Positions 29,042 to 31,934 of a DNA stretch of 31,934 bases are shown piece by piece (position 1 is the stretch's first letter; every line of letters begins with the position of its first letter). Source of the stretch: an uncultured Acidobacteriaceae bacterium (GTDB lineage Bacteria; Acidobacteriota; Terriglobia; Terriglobales; Acidobacteriaceae); NCBI GenBank assembly GCA_937879855.1, contig CALFMO010000002.1:1-31934 (forward strand), read 5' to 3'. The notes under the pieces are model-generated. The model searched no databases. It was not told the origin of the DNA and worked only from the letters and a program-made list of their open reading frames with translations. The position numbers and the translations under genes were made by a program.

Positions 29042-30592
29042 ATGAATCTCGAACAAAAAGTGGCCGAACTGAATAAACGAAATCAACTCGCCGAAGACGG
29101 CGGCGGCGCCAAGCGCCGCGAGCGCCAGCATAAGGAAGGCAAGATGTCGGCCCGCGAGCGCATCGAATTCCTGCTCGATGAGGGCACGTTCGAAGAGACC
29201 GACAAACTGGTCACTCACCGTTGCAATGACTTTGGCATGTCGGAGCAGAAAATCTACGGCGACGGATTCATTACTGGTTACGGCCGCATCGAGGGACGGC
29301 TGGTCTACGTTTTTGCGCAGGACTTCACCGTGTTTGGCGGGTCACTGTCAGAAACGAACGCGGGGAAGATCGTGAAGATCATGGACCTGGCGGCGAAAAT
29401 GGGCGCGCCAGTGATTGGCTTGAATGATTCCGGAGGAGCGCGGATTCAGGAAGGCGTGATGTCGCTAGCTGGTTATGCGGACATTTTTCTGCGCAACACG
29501 CTCTACAGCGGCGTCGTGCCGCAGATTTCGGCGATCATGGGACCATGCGCGGGAGGGGCTGTCTATTCGCCCGCCATCACCGACTTCGTGCTGATGGTCG
29601 ACAAGACCTCTTATATGTTCATCACCGGGCCCGACGTCATCAAGACGGTGACGCTGGAAGAGGTCACCAAGGATCAACTCGGTGGCGCCATGACGCACAA
29701 CGAGACTTCAGGCGTGGCGCACTTTCTGGCGCATGACGACGCGGAATGCCTGTCTATGGTGCGCGAACTGCTGAGCTTTATGCCGTCGAACAACCTGGAC
29801 GATCCTCCGCGCAAAGCTTGCACCGATCCCATCGACCGCGCGGACGCTGCGCTCGACAAGATGGTTCCGGCACAGTCGAACCAGCCGTATGACATTAAAG
29901 ACGTCATCCATGCGGTGGTGGACGACGCTTATTTTTTTGAAGTGCAGGAGCATTACGCCAAGAACATTGTCGTGGGATTCGCGCGGCTCGACGGCCGACC
30001 AGTGGGCATCGTGGCCAACCAGCCGTCGGTACTGGCCGGAACGCTGGACATCAACGCGTCGGTAAAGGGTGCGCGCTTCGTTCGTTTTTGCGACTGCTTC
30101 AACATCCCGCTGGTGACATTTGAAGACGTTCCGGGATTCCTGCCGGGCACTGCGCAGGAGTACGGCGGAATCATCAAGCACGGGGCTAAGCTGCTTTTCG
30201 CGTTCGCCGAGGCTACGGTTCCCAAGGTCACGGTCATCACGCGCAAGGCTTATGGCGGGGCGTATTGCGTGATGGCTTCGAAACACATTCGCACGGACGT
30301 CAATTACGCATGGCCGACAGCTGAGATCGCGGTAATGGGACCGGAGGGAGCCGTGGACATTGTGTATAAGCGTGAACTCGACGCGGCCGCCAACCGGGAG
30401 CAGGTGCGCCGCGAAAAGATTGATGAATTTCGCGACCGCTTTGCTAATCCTTACGTAGTGGCGGACCGCGGATTTGTGGACGCGGTGATCCAGCCGCGGG
30501 AGACGCGGAAGAAGTTAATCCAGGCATTAGCGATGCTGGAGACGAAGCGCGATAAGAATCCGCCTAAGAAGCATGGGAACATTCCGCTGTGA
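29042..30592 (+). CDS. Acyl-CoA carboxylase beta (carboxyltransferase) subunit, PccB-like
   Basis: A 516-residue biotin-dependent carboxyltransferase that moves carboxyl from carboxybiotin to an acyl-CoA such as propionyl-CoA, giving methylmalonyl-CoA. Both crotonase-like halves are complete. The N half has DFTVFGGSLSETNAGKIVKI, NDSGGARIQEGV and IMGPCAGGAVYSPAITDF. The C half has QPSVLAGTLDINASVKGARF, FEDVPGFLPGTAQEYGGIIK and RKAYGGAYCVMASKH, then NYAWPTAEIAVMGPEGAVDI. In well-known propionyl-CoA carboxylases the residue after GGAY is Asp and in some acetyl-CoA enzymes a hydrophobic residue; here it is Cys, so substrate preference is uncertain. The biotin carboxylase/carrier subunit is not in the window. 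The ATG at 29042 is used. Confidence 0.95.
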   Translation: MNLEQKVAELNKRNQLAEDGGGAKRRERQHKEGKMSARERIEFLLDEGTFEETDKLVTHRCNDFGMSEQKIYGDGFITGYGRIEGRLVYVFAQDFTVFGGSLSETNAGKIVKIMDLAAKMGAPVIGLNDSGGARIQEGVMSLAGYADIFLRNTLYSGVVPQISAIMGPCAGGAVYSPAITDFVLMVDKTSYMFITGPDVIKTVTLEEVTKDQLGGAMTHNETSGVAHFLAHDDAECLSMVRELLSFMPSNNLDDPPRKACTDPIDRADAALDKMVPAQSNQPYDIKDVIHAVVDDAYFFEVQEHYAKNIVVGFARLDGRPVGIVANQPSVLAGTLDINASVKGARFVRFCDCFNIPLVTFEDVPGFLPGTAQEYGGIIKHGAKLLFAFAEATVPKVTVITRKAYGGAYCVMASKHIRTDVNYAWPTAEIAVMGPEGAVDIVYKRELDAAANREQVRREKIDEFRDRFANPYVVADRGFVDAVIQPRETRKKLIQALAMLETKRDKNPPKKHGNIPL

Positions 30593-30616
30593 GCGGTTTG
30601 CAATCGGAGAGATCGA

Positions 30617-31738
30617 ATGAAAAAGATTTTCGCTCTAGTCGCCTTGTGCTTCGCAACCGCCTCGCTGTTCGCGCAGGACTCAGGCTCGTGGCTCTCCAGC
30701 CTGCCGCAGACAAAGGATTATGTTCAGCGGCGGGCCTCCAGTTATGACCGCAGTGGCGCCAACGCTGACTTTCGCACCATTGCCGCGGGGGAGACGTTGA
30801 CGCTGATCGACGAGGCCGGACCGGGGCTGATCAGTCACGTTTGGTTCACTATCGCGAGCGGCGATCCTCATCATCTGAAAGCTTTGGTCCTGCGCATGTA
30901 TTGGGACGGCGAAGCAACTCCGAGCGTCGAGACGCCGGTGGGCGACTTCTTCGGTCTCGGACTGGGGCAGTATTACCTGTATCAATCTCTGCCGTTGTCG
31001 GTCGGCTCCGACAAGGCTTTGAACAGCTTCTTTCCGATGCCTTTTCAAAAGCACGCCCGCATCACGGTCACGAATGAAGGTGCGCGCAAGGTTGACGCTT
31101 TTTATTTCAACATCGATTACCGCGCCTACGGCAAGCCGCTGCCGGCGGACCAGCTTTATTTCCACGCGCAGTACCGGCAGGCGGCACCAGCCCAAGGCTG
31201 GACAAATCAATGGCAATCGAACGGCGATCCGCTGGTCAACGACAAGAAAAATCTGAATGGCGAAGGCAACTACGTTTGGATGGAAGCGACCGGGCGCGGA
31301 CACTTCGCGGGCGTGACCATGTCGGTGCTACAGAATCAGGATGGCTGGTGGGGCGAGGGCGATGACATGTTTTATATCGATGGCGAGAGCACGCCGTCGA
31401 TCAACGGAACCGGGTCGGAGGATTATTTTTTGGGAGCGTGGGATTTCGGCGGACACACATTCTCTTACGGATTGTTTGGTGCGCCAGTGGTGGGCCAGGA
31501 ATTGGCGGGCGGACGATGGTCGCTGTATCGCTTCCATCTTGATTCGCCGATTCCGTTTACGAAATCGCTGCGCGCGACCATTGAGCATGGGCACGCCAAT
31601 CACCGGTCCGACAATTATTTTTCGGTCGCGTACTGGTATCAGAGCGAGCCGCATGCGCCGTTTCCCGCGCTGCCGCCGCTTGAGCAGCGCATCCCGAGGA
31701 TTTATGCGGTGGGTGGGCCGGGCAATTCAGGAAAGTAA
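30617..31738 (+). CDS. Exported DUF2961 / GH172-type glycoside hydrolase
   Basis: A 373-residue protein with a signal peptide (MKKIFALVALCFATASLFA) and GGAG upstream of the ATG. The body is a complete DUF2961 domain: SHVWFTIASGDPHHLKALVL, YWDGEATPSVETPVGDFFGL, YFNIDYRAYG, GEGDDMFYIDGE and INGTGSEDYFLGAWDFGG. DUF2961 is now glycoside hydrolase family 172. From memory its first characterised member (Bifidobacterium difructose dianhydride I synthase/hydrolase) uses Glu270 and Glu291. Here Glu247 and Glu268 have the same 21-residue spacing in the same motifs, so catalysis is likely. Substrates in the family include fructofuranose and D-arabinofuranose linkages; which applies is unknown. It starts 24 bp after the carboxyltransferase stop and may be cotranscribed. 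Confidence 0.92.
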   Translation: MKKIFALVALCFATASLFAQDSGSWLSSLPQTKDYVQRRASSYDRSGANADFRTIAAGETLTLIDEAGPGLISHVWFTIASGDPHHLKALVLRMYWDGEATPSVETPVGDFFGLGLGQYYLYQSLPLSVGSDKALNSFFPMPFQKHARITVTNEGARKVDAFYFNIDYRAYGKPLPADQLYFHAQYRQAAPAQGWTNQWQSNGDPLVNDKKNLNGEGNYVWMEATGRGHFAGVTMSVLQNQDGWWGEGDDMFYIDGESTPSINGTGSEDYFLGAWDFGGHTFSYGLFGAPVVGQELAGGRWSLYRFHLDSPIPFTKSLRATIEHGHANHRSDNYFSVAYWYQSEPHAPFPALPPLEQRIPRIYAVGGPGNSGK

Positions 31739-31841
31739 GGTCTTGGGTGTAAGGAAACCTCTGCCACGGATTCACACTGACCGGCACGGATTCATCTTGG
31801 CTGATATCGCGTTAGGCGCTGATTGAATTGGAATGCGGGGG

Positions 31842-31876
31842 AGCTAGAAGGTAGAAGCTGAGAGCTGACGGCTAAC
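31842..31876. repeat. Heptad array AGCTGAG/AGCTGAC type
   Basis: Five consecutive heptads AGCTAGA, AGGTAGA, AGCTGAG, AGCTGAC, GGCTAAC, related to the array before rnr. A shorter G-rich run (TAAGGTC, TTGGGTG, TAAGGAA) lies at 31736-31756, right after the DUF2961 stop. The remainder of 31739-31934 contains two ACGGATTCA words and no gene. Confidence 0.5.
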
Positions 31877-31934
31877 AGTTTCCTGCAAAAATTAAGAGTT
31901 CCGAGGTGATGTAAGGTCCATTCGTCTCGGCCAG

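Overview
The window looks like a chromosomal segment from a soil-type Acidobacteriota (Terriglobales/Koribacter-like). This is an inference. It rests on the moderately high GC content, the mix of families (bactofilin, Hanks-type kinases, DUF2961/GH172, DUF2905, a small CxxC 'HEDCY' protein, a TonB receptor with an N-terminal carboxypeptidase-regulatory-like domain) and many short hairpin repeats between genes. I see no rRNA, tRNA, CRISPR array, transposase, integrase or phage gene.

Layout. 1-6.2 kb, minus strand: TPR protein, bifunctional class A penicillin-binding protein, beta-propeller lipoprotein with its own terminator, DinB-like protein. 6.5-9.8 kb, plus strand: bactofilin with a strong terminator, then a Ser/Thr kinase fused to a BNR-type propeller and translationally coupled to a MoaD/ThiS-like ubiquitin-fold gene. 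9.95-12 kb: queA (minus) and a class II aldolase (plus). 12-14.5 kb, minus: a BtuB-like receptor behind a clear cobalamin riboswitch. 14.5-18.1 kb: DUF2905 membrane protein, cytochrome c, an overlapping membrane protein/winged-helix regulator pair with a palindromic operator, a double cupin, DUF309. 18.3-20.7 kb: Crp-like regulator divergent from an XRE-S24 regulator, then two small proteins. 20.9-23.5 kb: RNase R interrupted in frame by palindromic repeats. 23.6-28.9 kb, minus: the conserved cdaA-cdaR-glmM module (c-di-AMP and cell-wall precursor synthesis), xseA and a His/Asp-rich exported protein. 29-31.7 kb, plus: acyl-CoA carboxylase carboxyltransferase subunit and a GH172-type (DUF2961) secreted protein.

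Functional themes. Envelope synthesis and shape recur (PBP, bactofilin, c-di-AMP/GlmM). RNA and DNA processing is represented by RNase R, QueA and exonuclease VII. B12 uptake is under riboswitch control.

The least ordinary signals are these. (1) The kinase-propeller fusion has no transmembrane helix and is coupled to a MoaD-like protein whose Gly-Gly lies 32 residues before its end. (2) A palindromic repeat occurs twice inside rnr and is read in two different frames. (3) Intergenic tandem arrays with 7- or 14-bp periodicity occur at four or more sites. (4) Several genes have a -10 box 6-8 nt before the start codon, suggesting leaderless mRNAs. (5) An S24-like regulator has lost the catalytic lysine.
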